Shown here: piece after piece, positions 8,418 through 17,700 of the stretch
Position numbering within the stretch: the first letter of the stretch is position 1
Layout of the letters: each line of letters begins with the position of its first letter
Notes under the pieces: generated by a model
The model's input: only the letters and a program-made list of their open reading frames with translations
What the model was told of the DNA's origin: nothing
The model's database searches: none
Assembly: GCA_000381605.1 (NCBI GenBank)
Contig: KB906754.1
Coordinates: 1,509,147-1,573,146 of the forward strand
Source: Acidobacteriaceae bacterium KBS 89
GTDB taxonomy: Bacteria > Acidobacteriota > Terriglobia > Terriglobales > Acidobacteriaceae
Direction of reading: 5' to 3'
DNA length: 64,000 nt
Position numbers and translations under genes: made by a program

Positions 8418-9902
8418 CTATGCGGCGATCCCAACCCCGCCACGCGCATCGGCGTAGTCGCAAATCAGTACCGTCAAATCGTCATTCTGCGTCCTGGCCC
8501 ACGCTTGCAGCGACGAGATGATGCGATCGGCCGCTTCCTCAGCGCCAAGCATAGCCCCCTCCTGTAACAAGGCACAAAGCCGTGCCTGCCCGAACTCTTC
8601 ACCCGCCGCATTCGCCGCCTCAAGAACACCATCCGTATAAAGCACCAGACGATCCCCCGGCTCCAGCGGGTAGACAGCCGTCGAGTAGGTCGCAAAAGTA
8701 AACGCAGCGAGCATCAACCCATTCTCCGCCACCTCAACGACCTTCCCATCGCGCAGCAGCAGCATCGGCGGATGCGCCGCCGCCGAGTACCGCAGACTCG
8801 CCGAAGCAGCATCCAGATAGACATACGCAGCAGTCACAAACTGCTCCTGCGTATTCCCGCAAAGCACCGCATTCATTCCCGACAACAGCATCGCCGGATC
8901 CGCCGCATTCGCACGCTGCGACGTAGCTGCAAGCTTCACCATCGACGCAATCAACGCAGCCGGAACTCCATGGCCCGAGACATCCGCGATCAGCAAGCCT
9001 GCCTGCCTCTGGTCCGCCACGACGAAATCATAAAAATCTCCCGCAACAGAAGTCATAGGAACGTAACGCGCAGCCACATTGAAGTGAGCGGACTGAGGAT
9101 ACGCCGACGGCAGAATCGCATTCTGAATACGCCGCGCAATCTCAAGTTCTTTCTTGATCTGGCCGAACTGCAGATCGCGCGCAAGACTCCGCCTTGCGGC
9201 AACGTAGCCAAGCGTCCCCAGAAAAAAGGCAAAGCCAATCGGTTCGACAGAAAAGCCTCGGCTAAACGCTCCGAAAATATTGGAGTAAAGCGCAAAGGCC
9301 ACAAAGACCGCGATGCCCCACCGCACGATAACAAAGTCTTCGTCGACCTCCTTCCGCGTCAACGAGTCAATCGTGATCGCGACAAGGGTAAGGACGACGA
9401 TCACGTTGTTGATCCACATGAAGGCCAGGTGCGGGCCAAACAACATCGTCCCAACAAACAGACACATAAAAGGAACGACAAGAGCCATCGCGACCCTTCG
9501 GCCCCAGCGCTTCAGAAATCCGGCAGCGTCGAAGTAGAAGAACGCCGGGATCGGCACCAGATAATTACTGGCGACACTCAGTCTGTGAAAGAAAATGCCC
9601 GGATACATCAGGCCCAGCATCCCCGACTCAAGCCACAGTCGCTGACCATAAAAAACTGCGAACAGTGCGAGCCAGAACAGCATCGCATCGAACTTCCGGC
9701 TCAAAAAAGCAAACGCCATCGAAACCAGACCAAGCGCAGAAAAAGCAGCGCCCAGAAACAAATACGGCTGGTCATAGTGAAAGGTCCGTAGAACCTGGTC
9801 TGCTGTCAGCTGCGGATCGCCTCCATACATACGTGCGAATGATACACGCATCGGCGAGTCCGGCCGCCCCTGCATCGCGAGACGTATACTCCACTCATCC
9901 AT
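8418..9902 (-). CDS. Membrane-anchored SpoIIE/RsbU-type PP2C phosphatase
   Basis: Protein of 494 residues. About seven membrane helices occupy residues 45-265, then a short linker helix (LEIARRIQNAILP) leads into a PP2C-like phosphatase domain. Metal-binding motifs are visible: SVAGDFYDF, LLIADVSGHGVPAAL, LYTDGVLEA and NDDLTVLI. Such proteins dephosphorylate anti-anti-sigma factors (SpoIIAA/RsbV type) in response to membrane signals, so a partner-switching role is inferred. The frame is open up to 10022 but would overlap the divergent gene. ATG 9902, preceded by GGGGGAT, is preferred, leaving 22 bases between the divergent starts. No anti-sigma gene is adjacent. Confidence 0.85.
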   Translation of the reverse strand: MDEWSIRLAMQGRPDSPMRVSFARMYGGDPQLTADQVLRTFHYDQPYLFLGAAFSALGLVSMAFAFLSRKFDAMLFWLALFAVFYGQRLWLESGMLGLMYPGIFFHRLSVASNYLVPIPAFFYFDAAGFLKRWGRRVAMALVVPFMCLFVGTMLFGPHLAFMWINNVIVVLTLVAITIDSLTRKEVDEDFVIVRWGIAVFVAFALYSNIFGAFSRGFSVEPIGFAFFLGTLGYVAARRSLARDLQFGQIKKELEIARRIQNAILPSAYPQSAHFNVAARYVPMTSVAGDFYDFVVADQRQAGLLIADVSGHGVPAALIASMVKLAATSQRANAADPAMLLSGMNAVLCGNTQEQFVTAAYVYLDAASASLRYSAAAHPPMLLLRDGKVVEVAENGLMLAAFTFATYSTAVYPLEPGDRLVLYTDGVLEAANAAGEEFGQARLCALLQEGAMLGAEEAADRIISSLQAWARTQNDDLTVLICDYADARGGVGIAA

Positions 9903-9924
9903 ATCCCCCGCCCGGAGAACCTGA

Positions 9925-11151
9925 GTGAAGCGAATCGCCTTCGTTGTGCTGCTTTTATCGATCCAACTCGCCGCACAACCCGCATCGTCCAACCCCAAGG
10001 TCAGGACAGTCACCGCCTTCATCCGGCTGGACAGAAACTCCTACCAGAAACAAATCGCCGACACGCTCATCGTCCTCCGCAAAGCCAAAGCTCAGTTCGA
10101 ATCCTCTGGCTATGAAGTGGAGTCGCTCCGAATCACAACACAACCCCTGGCTGAACTCGTCTCCGGCCTCTCCGAAGACCAGGCGCTCGCCTTTCTCACC
10201 CAGTTCGACCAGCTCGCCTCCAAAGAAAAATTCATAGGCAACGTCGGCCCCGCCATGCTCCACGACACCGACAATCCAGCGACCATGCACCTTCTCGAGC
10301 GGATGCTCTCGACCACCGAACACATCGATGCCAGCAGCATCATCGCCGATGAGTCCGGCATCCACTGGAAGACGATTCGCCGCACCGCCGAACTCGTAAA
10401 GTATGTCGGCGAACACTCCCCGCACGGCCAGGGCAACTTCAACTTCACCGCCTCCGCCATGGTGAAGCCCTTGTCCCCCTTCTTTCCCGGCTCCTATCAC
10501 ACAGGTGCAGGCAAACAATTCTCCATCGGCTTTGAAGGCGCCGATGTCGTCCTCGAAGTCTTCAAGAAGGACAAGGGCAACGTCGAAGCCGCAATCACCG
10601 ACCTCACCGCCGCGCTAACCAAACACGCCGCCGTCGCAGAGGCAGTCGGCAAAAAAGTAGCCGCCGAAACCGGCTGGACCTACGCCGGTGTCGACCCCAC
10701 CCCCGCGCCCCTCGGAGACGTCTCCATCGGAGCCGCCATCGAAGCCTTCACCGGCGCAAAGTTCGGCTCCAGCGGCACGCTCACCGCCGCGCGCATCATC
10801 ACCACCGCCGTCAAAGCCGTCCCGCAAAAACAGATCGGCTATTCAGGCCTCATGGTGCCCGTCATGGAAGACAAGCTCCTCTCGCAACGTTGGGCCGAAT
10901 CCACTTACACCATCGACTCCGTCCTCGCCTACTCCGCCGTCTGCGGCACCGGCCTCGACACCATCCCCCTCCCCGGTGACGTCAGCCTCGAACGAATGGA
11001 ACGCATCTTCAGCGACGTAGCCTCCCTCGCCACCAAGTGGAACAAGCCGCTCTCCGCGCGCCTTCTCCCCGTGCCAAACAAAAAACCCGGTGACCAAACC
11101 GAATTCCAAGACCCACGCCTGTTCAACACAACAATCCACCCTCTGCCCTAG
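9925..11151 (+). CDS. DUF711 (UPF0210) family protein with signal peptide
   Basis: Protein of 408 residues starting at GTG 9925 (GGAG 8 bases upstream). An N-terminal hydrophobic stretch ending LAAQ looks like a signal peptide. The rest matches the DUF711/UPF0210 pattern: VRTVTAFI at the start, a GTGLDTIPLPGDVS block, and the C-terminal run LSARLLPVPNKKPGD-TEF-DPRLFNTTIHPL. The family's biochemical role is not established; it relates structurally to glycyl-radical-like folds. Export is not typical for the family. It is followed after 26 bases by a PEBP lipoprotein, likely in the same operon. Confidence 0.8.
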   Translation: MKRIAFVVLLLSIQLAAQPASSNPKVRTVTAFIRLDRNSYQKQIADTLIVLRKAKAQFESSGYEVESLRITTQPLAELVSGLSEDQALAFLTQFDQLASKEKFIGNVGPAMLHDTDNPATMHLLERMLSTTEHIDASSIIADESGIHWKTIRRTAELVKYVGEHSPHGQGNFNFTASAMVKPLSPFFPGSYHTGAGKQFSIGFEGADVVLEVFKKDKGNVEAAITDLTAALTKHAAVAEAVGKKVAAETGWTYAGVDPTPAPLGDVSIGAAIEAFTGAKFGSSGTLTAARIITTAVKAVPQKQIGYSGLMVPVMEDKLLSQRWAESTYTIDSVLAYSAVCGTGLDTIPLPGDVSLERMERIFSDVASLATKWNKPLSARLLPVPNKKPGDQTEFQDPRLFNTTIHPLP

Positions 11152-11177
11152 TCGCACCGTTCCATCACGGAGACACC

Positions 11178-11777
11178 ATGCCCATTCCCCACCTCAAATT
11201 CGCTCCTTCACGCAACAAGAGTGTCGCCCCAAACGTCGGCCTGTCCGTCGTTCTCGTCCTCCTCTGCACCGGACTCTCCGCTTGCAGGCGCAACTCAATC
11301 GACCCCAACGTTCCAATGTCGATCACTCTCACCAGCGAAGCCTTCCGCAACAACGGAGACATCCCGCAACAGTTCACCTGCAGAGGCGCGAACATCTCAC
11401 CCGAACTATCCTGGCAATCCCTCCCGCCCGCAACGAAGAGCCTTGCTCTAATCCTCGTCGACACCCACTCCCCCTTCGTCGGCTATGTGCATTGGGTCCT
11501 CTACAATCTTCCGCCGCAGCCCACCACCCTGCCCTCAAGCCTCCCCCGAGACGAGTCCCTGCCCAACGGCACAAGACAAGGCATCAACGGAGACGGCAAG
11601 CTCGGGTACATCGGCCCCTGTCCATCGAGCAAGTCTCCCCACCGCTACGTCTTCACGCTCTACGCTCTCGACACAGAGCTAGCCCCATCAACCCCGGTCA
11701 ACAACACAGAGCTGCTCAATGCCATGAAGGGCCACATCCTCGCCGCCGGCCAACTCGCCGGACACTTTCACGATTGA
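11178..11777 (+). CDS. YbhB/YbcL-type PEBP lipoprotein (Raf kinase inhibitor-like)
   Basis: Protein of 199 residues. The N-terminus has a hydrophobic segment and lipobox (TGLSAC, Cys36), so it is probably a lipoprotein. Residues about 47-198 form a phosphatidylethanolamine-binding fold: SPELSW, a conserved Asp in LILVDTHSP, the GYVHWVLYNLP strand, a GINGDGKLGYIGPCPSS ligand-pocket loop and HRYVFTLYALD. Bacterial PEBPs bind small anionic ligands; the actual ligand is unknown. ATG 11178 follows ACGGAGACACC. It sits 26 bases after the DUF711 gene. Confidence 0.9.
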   Translation: MPIPHLKFAPSRNKSVAPNVGLSVVLVLLCTGLSACRRNSIDPNVPMSITLTSEAFRNNGDIPQQFTCRGANISPELSWQSLPPATKSLALILVDTHSPFVGYVHWVLYNLPPQPTTLPSSLPRDESLPNGTRQGINGDGKLGYIGPCPSSKSPHRYVFTLYALDTELAPSTPVNNTELLNAMKGHILAAGQLAGHFHD

Positions 11778-11809
11778 TCGATCACCCACTAACGTAGCTC
11801 GTAGCGCAC

Positions 11810-12655
11810 CTACCCAACAATCGCAGTAAGTCCAAGCACATGTTCCGCAAGCGCCTTGTCACCAGTGATGCTCAGCTCCGAACGAGCAGACTCGCGATCA
11901 ATCCCCTTCGTAAAGAGACGCCACGCAATCGACTGCGAAATGACGACGCGAACACTAACCGTAGACGGAAACTCGCCGACGAACCCCCACCGATCCTCAC
12001 CCTTCACAAGGCACCACCTGCCTCCACAATCGCCGGCAACCTCAACAAGCGACGCAGTACCCACCGGAGCATCCACATCACGAAACGCATGTGGCAGCCC
12101 GCGCAGGAACGTATCAAGAACGGGATAGTAAAGGGCCCGTGTCATGATGCCGGGCCGTCCTGTCGCCAGACGAATCTGTTGTTGATGATGCCACCGCTCC
12201 GTAAGTTCACGCGCGTTGTCGAACCACACGCGCGACGTCATCTCTCCCGCCCACGAGACACCGATCGCCGCCGTAGCAAACGGATCCAGCGACTCACAGA
12301 AATCCGCAGTCTGCACGCAGACAACCTCCATCAGCTGCGTCAAAACACGCGGACTAAGTCGTCGATAAACAGTAACGCCTTCCTTATTCAGGCGATTCAC
12401 CAGCACGACAACATCCTGAGGCGTAAGTATGTCGACCCGTTCCACGCGGCACTGGTCGCGCCCACCCGAAAGCTTTCGCAGCGCAGTATCGAGCAGATGC
12501 GCAGCCACATCGCGAACACACCACTCGGGCGCAATAGTGGGCAGCTCCCATTCCGCGGAAGTAAGAGAGGCAAGTAACTCGATAAGGTGCCGGTCAACCT
12601 CACGAATCACCTGCGCACAAAGGATAGGTTCGATCCCGCCCAGTTGATTACTCAT
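11810..12655 (-). CDS. Maleylpyruvate isomerase-type (DinB-like) metal-binding protein
   Basis: Cytoplasmic protein of 281 residues. The N-terminal half matches the mycothiol-dependent maleylpyruvate isomerase metal-binding fold, a four-helix DinB relative: LASLTSAEWELPTIAPEW-VRDVAAHLLD contains the conserved Trp and the first metal His. RELTERWHHQQQIR has the HHQQ motif typical of the third helix. The C-terminal part (about 200-281) fits the SCP2-like sterol-carrier segment often fused in this family. Enzymes of this superfamily use a thiol cofactor or metal; the substrate here is unknown. It is downstream of a HabA-like membrane gene with a 15-base gap, so co-transcribed. Confidence 0.78.
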   Translation of the reverse strand: MSNQLGGIEPILCAQVIREVDRHLIELLASLTSAEWELPTIAPEWCVRDVAAHLLDTALRKLSGGRDQCRVERVDILTPQDVVVLVNRLNKEGVTVYRRLSPRVLTQLMEVVCVQTADFCESLDPFATAAIGVSWAGEMTSRVWFDNARELTERWHHQQQIRLATGRPGIMTRALYYPVLDTFLRGLPHAFRDVDAPVGTASLVEVAGDCGGRWCLVKGEDRWGFVGEFPSTVSVRVVISQSIAWRLFTKGIDRESARSELSITGDKALAEHVLGLTAIVG

Positions 12656-12670
12656 CCTGATTAACCAATA

Positions 12671-13099
12671 TCATCGCGAAGCTCGCGCCCGAAGACCCCA
12701 AAGCACAAGCAGCGAAAAGAGAACAATCGCAATACCAACCGACATAAATCCAGCTGTGACAAAGCTCTCCTGCCACGGCTGCCCGCTGTGGCCAGCTCCT
12801 GTAATCGGAGAAAGAGCCGCAGTACCGAAGACCGCGGCAAGCATCGTAATCAGCCAGTTCACATAGGTCCCATAAAGCCCAATCCAGAATGCGATCGTCA
12901 ACTTCGTCGGCGAAAGCCTCACATGCTCCCATATGGCTCCAATCGCAACCAGAAACGTCCCATTCATTACACCTTCAAGGTGTGCCGCCAATCCCATTCG
13001 CACGTTAGTAAAGTGCTGCTCCGCGAAACCCGTGAAAAGCCCCAACACAAACAGAACCATACCGTGAAACATCAACCGTCGATTCGCACCTTCCATCAT
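12671..13099 (-). CDS. Hydroxylaminobenzene mutase-like (HabA family) membrane protein
   Basis: Integral membrane protein of 142 residues with four helices. The region RMGLAAHLEGVMNGTFL (about 40-56) is the family's signature, followed by IGAIW, WIGLYGTYVNW and FGTAALSP. HabA/HabB from nitrobenzene degraders rearrange hydroxylaminobenzene to 2-aminophenol; many homologues outside those pathways have unknown roles. ATG 13099 is chosen because AGAGGA lies 6 bases upstream; the frame could extend to a TTG at 13120 without a ribosome site. First gene of a two-gene operon with the DinB-like protein. Confidence 0.75.
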   Translation of the reverse strand: MMEGANRRLMFHGMVLFVLGLFTGFAEQHFTNVRMGLAAHLEGVMNGTFLVAIGAIWEHVRLSPTKLTIAFWIGLYGTYVNWLITMLAAVFGTAALSPITGAGHSGQPWQESFVTAGFMSVGIAIVLFSLLVLWGLRARASR

Positions 13100-13305
13100 C
13101 GTTTCCTCTTTCTTTCTCAAGAAGCAACAATTCCAAACGCAACGCGCGATCTTCCACCATCGCTCATCAGTGGACGATCCTCATCCGACTCTCACCGAGT
13201 ATCTATTTGGGTCGGCACCATTGTGCATCAAGCTCAAAAATGTTGCGCATCGAATCGCCGCCCAATTCACACCCCATCAACCTGCACCCGTTATCATCAT
13301 CCGTC

Positions 13306-14499
13306 ATGCTAACCTCCATCCAGGCGCGACTCCTCGCCGCCACTCTCGTCACCTCCGGCATCGCCGCTGCCCAGCAGGCCCCCATGCAAAATCCCTTCCT
13401 CGGACTCATGACCGCCGCCAACGCTCACGCAAAAGCCCACGGCGCACCCACTCCGACCCTCTCCCCCGTCGACGCCACCGTCCTCGGCCCCAATCCACCC
13501 GTCAACGTCGCCGAACTCCACAAAGCCGGCTTCAAGGTCGTCCCCTGGACCACCAACGACCCCGAAAAAATCCGCGCCCTCATCAACCTCCGCGTCGACG
13601 GCATCATCTCCGACTACCCCGACCGCCTTCAGCAGGTCCTCGCCGAAGAAAAAGCCGCCCACCCAGCCGACGCTGCCTACTTCCGCACCTTCGACGTCAC
13701 CGCCCACCGCGGCGGCCGCGGTCTCCGCCCCGAAAACACCCTCCCGTCCTTCGAGAACGGCCTCGACCACCTCGTCACCACCCTCGAAACCGACACCGGC
13801 GTCACCACCGACCACGTCTCTCTCATCTGGCACGATCAGTTCCTCAGCCCCGAGTCCTGCCGCCGCGTCGACGGCACCCCCTACACCCTCGAAAATCGCG
13901 TCTACACCCGCGATATCTCCCTCGCCGAAGCCCAAAGCACCTTCATCTGCGACAAGCTCCACCCCCAGTTCCCCGAGCAGAAAAACGACCTCGCCCTCTC
14001 ACCTGTCTCCGTAGCCTTCGCCAAACAGGAACACCTCATCAACCCCTACGTTCCCACCGACGCCGAGCAGCTCTTCCGCTTCTCCCGCTTCTACGCCGAC
14101 TACTACCGCACCGGCCCCGGCAAATCCCACCCCGACGCCAGGGTCCGCGCCGCCAACGCCTCCCACGTCCGCTTCAACCTCGAAACCAAAGTTCTTCCCT
14201 TCCCCAACGACCCCGCAGGAAGATCCGTCGCGAACCTCCCCATCCCCAGCGAACATGCAGAGTCGCGCACCAACCACACCTACGATCCACAGGCTTTCGT
14301 CACCGCCCTCTGCGGAGCCATCACCCGCAACCAGATGGAATCGCAGGCCGAAGTCCAGAGCTTCGACTTCCGCACCCTCATCCTCGTCGAAGAGCAGTTT
14401 CCCAAAATTCCCACCTTCTACCTCACCGGCGCACCAAACACCCTAAACACAGCCTTCGTGCCCGCCGCTCTTCGCCAACCCGCCCACGGGACTCCATAA
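13306..14499 (+). CDS. Glycerophosphodiester phosphodiesterase-like protein with permuted barrel
   Basis: Exported protein of 397 residues (signal peptide about 1-23). Residues about 75-105 read KAGFKVVPWTTNDPEKIR and VDGIISDYPD, which is the last strand-helix unit of a normal GDPD TIM barrel. Only after that come the usual first motifs: TAHRGGRGLRPENT (132-145), LETDTGVTTD (160-169) and HD (176-177), then FNLETK and SFDFRTL. The C-terminus stops where the PWTTND unit would normally be. The order suggests a natural circular permutation, or a truncated tandem. Expected activity is hydrolysis of glycerophosphodiesters with a divalent metal, in the periplasm. Start ATG 13306 opens the signal peptide but has no clear Shine-Dalgarno; the frame runs upstream to 13207. 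Confidence 0.85.
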   Translation: MLTSIQARLLAATLVTSGIAAAQQAPMQNPFLGLMTAANAHAKAHGAPTPTLSPVDATVLGPNPPVNVAELHKAGFKVVPWTTNDPEKIRALINLRVDGIISDYPDRLQQVLAEEKAAHPADAAYFRTFDVTAHRGGRGLRPENTLPSFENGLDHLVTTLETDTGVTTDHVSLIWHDQFLSPESCRRVDGTPYTLENRVYTRDISLAEAQSTFICDKLHPQFPEQKNDLALSPVSVAFAKQEHLINPYVPTDAEQLFRFSRFYADYYRTGPGKSHPDARVRAANASHVRFNLETKVLPFPNDPAGRSVANLPIPSEHAESRTNHTYDPQAFVTALCGAITRNQMESQAEVQSFDFRTLILVEEQFPKIPTFYLTGAPNTLNTAFVPAALRQPAHGTP

Positions 14500-14507
14500 A
14501 GAGTCCC
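14488..14507 (+). terminator. Hairpin over the GDPD stop codon
   Basis: GGGACTC (14488-14494) pairs perfectly with GAGTCCC (14501-14507) around the stop codon. There is no T-run after it, so its role as a terminator is uncertain. Confidence 0.4.
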
Positions 14508-14734
14508 CGCAGATCCCAATCTGCAGCCGAAGGCTCCCACGGGTTCACTCACCAGCCCGCCGCAGCCTTGCAAAAAAAAATAACTTTGCTGTAGCCAAGT
14601 TACGGCCTCCGTGTGCTAAACATAGAGCTTCCGCTTGAAGATCGCCACGTCTCCGCCAACGCTCGCTCTGGCGCATCCATTCCACTGTCCCAAACCACAT
14701 TGTCGACATCACTCTCAGCTTGAATGAGGCCCTC

Positions 14735-17700
14735 TTGAAAACTTCGCTGCGTTCGTTCTCCTTCGTCTCCGCCTTCGTTCTTCTCCTCAGCACCCTCTCC
14801 GCATTCGGCCAGACCGGCCTCGTCATCTCGCAGATCTACGGTGGTGGCGGCAACTCCGGCGCCCAGTACACCAACGACTTCATCGAGCTCTACAACCCCA
14901 CCGCCAGCGCCATCTCCACCGCCGGCCTCTCCGTCCAGTACGCCAGCTCCGCAGGCACCAGTTGGAACACCTTCCCCCTCCCCGCCGGCTCCGTCGCCCC
15001 TGGCCACTACTACCTGATCCAGGCCGCAGCCGGCACCGGAACCTTCGCTAGCCTGCCCACCCCCGACGCGACGATCCCCACCGCGCAGACATTCAATCTC
15101 TCCGCGACCACCGGCAAGGTCGCTCTCGTCAACAGCGTCACCGCACTCAGTGGAGCATGCCCTATCCCCAGCGCCACCGTCCTCGACTTCATCGGCTTCG
15201 GCACAGCGAACTGCTTTGAAGGGGCCGTCGCCCCGGCACCCAGCAACACCACGGCCGACGTCCGCGCCAACCCTGCAACCGACACCAACAACAACTCCAC
15301 TGACTTCTCCGTCGCCGCCCCCAACCCCCGCAACTCCAGCTTCGGCGGCTCTTCCAACTCCCTCACCGCCACCGGCGCCGCCAACCCTGCATCCGTAATC
15401 GCCGGTACGCAGACCATCCTCACCGTCACCGTCACGCCAGCCACGTCACCGGCCAGCACCGGCATCACAGTCACCGGCGACCTTCGCCTCATCGGCGGCA
15501 TCCAGAACCAGGCCTTTACCGACAACGGCAGCAACGTCTTCTCCTTCACCGCCACCGTCACCACCACATCCTCCGGAGCCATCGCGCTCCCAGTCACGGT
15601 CACCGACACCCAGGGCAACTCCGCATCCGCACCCATCGCCCTCACCGTCGCGCAACCAGCTCCCAACGTCGCCATCCACGACATCCAGGGCGTCAAATCC
15701 ACCACTGCCCTCGCAGTCTCTCCCTACGTCGGACAAAAAGTCTCAACCACCGGCGTCGTCACCACGGTTCTCTCCAACGGCTTCTTCATCCAGTCCCAAT
15801 CGCCGGACAGCAATCCCCTCACCCCTGAAGGCATCGACGTCTTCACCAGCTCCAAGCCTCCCACCACTGTCGCCATCGGCAACGTCGTCACCGTCACCGG
15901 CACTGTAGCCACCTTCCCGGCCACCACCGCCAGCCACACCCCGGCCACCGAGATCACCTCACCCACCATCACCCTCGTCAGCACTGGCAATCCGCTTCCC
16001 GCTCCCATCACCCTGACCACCGCCATGCTTACCGCCTCCGGTGGCCTCTACCAGCTCACCCCATACGAGGGCATGCGCGTCACCGTCCCCTCCATGACCT
16101 CCGTCTCCGGCACCAACGGCTCCATCACCAGCGCCAACGAGCCCACCGAAACCGCCACCTCCACCGGCTACTTCTACGCCGTCATCACCGGAACCGCACG
16201 CCCCTTCCGCGAGCCCGGCATCGACATTCGCGACACCCCCATCGGCGCGCCAGGGATAGGCACCATTGGCCCGCTACCAACCGGTATCGCCCAGTTCGAT
16301 GACAACCCCGAGCGCATCCTCGTCGACTCCACCATCGCCGGCGGAACTTCGATCGAAATCTCCACCGGAGCCGTCCTTCCCAACGTCACCGGCGTTCTCG
16401 ACTTCACCTTCTCCAACGACAGCTTCTACGATCCCAGCCGTCTCATCCTCGACACCGCCTACGACCGCACCCAGGTCATCGCAGGCATGACCGTCCAGCC
16501 CGTACCCAAGCCGGCCGCCACCGAGTTCACCGTAGCCTCCTTCAACATCGAGCGCTTCTACAACACCAGCAGCACCGACGACCTTTACTACGTCCCCGCC
16601 GGTGTCAACGGCTTCAACGGCAACTCCAGCACGCCTATCCTCTCCACCGGCCAGACCTTCATCTCCGCGGCCGTCGACGTCACCCAGGCCGCCTACACGC
16701 GTCGCCTGCAAAAAGTCTCTCTCGCCATCCGCACAGTCCTCAATACCCCCGACATCGTCACCATCGAAGAAGTTGAAAACCAGTCCGTCGCCAACGACAT
16801 CGCCAACCAGATCAATACCGACGCCGGCATCCCCAACCTCTACACTGCCTACAGCACCGACAACACCACCTACTACTCGCAGGACGGCACCGGCATCTCC
16901 GTCGGCTTCCTCGTAAAGAACAGCACCGTCAACAAGCTCAATGTCACTCAGTTCGGCCAGAAGGAATCCTTCACCCCGACCAGCTCCACCAACCCCATCA
17001 CTCTCAATGATCGCCCCTGGCTCGTCCTCAACGCCGGCATCAAGCGCGCCAACGCCAAGGACTATCCCGTTACGGTCATCGTTAACCACATGAAGGCCCT
17101 CACCGGCGTCAACAGCACCACCTCCACCTCCACGCGCCAGAAGAAAGAGCTTCAAGCCGAGGACATCGCCAAGTACATCCAGACCCTCCAGGCCGCAGGC
17201 CAGCACGTCATCTCCGGCGGCGACTTCAACGCCTTCGAGTTCTCCGACGGCTACACCGACACTCTCGCCACCTACACCAACACCAACGTCCTTCCCGCCA
17301 CCCAGGTCGTCCAGCCCGGAGTCGCCGGACTCGTCACACCGCCCCTCACCAACCTCGCCCTTCTTCTCCCGGCAAATCAGCGCTGGTCCTACTCCGAAGA
17401 TGGAAGCGCCCAGATCCTCGACCAGATGGTCGTAACCCCTGAGCTCGTCGCCGCTGGCGCTCATCTCGCCTACGCCCACCTCGACGCCGACTTCCCCGCC
17501 ATCGCCTACAACGACGCCACCACCGCGGCCCGCACCTCGGACCACGACGCGGCCTTCGGCTACTTCACCCTGCCCGCACCAACCCTGACCGCCACCCTCA
17601 CTCCCACCACGGCGACCTTCGCCGGCACCGTCATCGGCAAACCATCCACCGGACAGGTCTTCACCCTCACCAACACCGGTGAAGCCGCCCTCACCATCAC

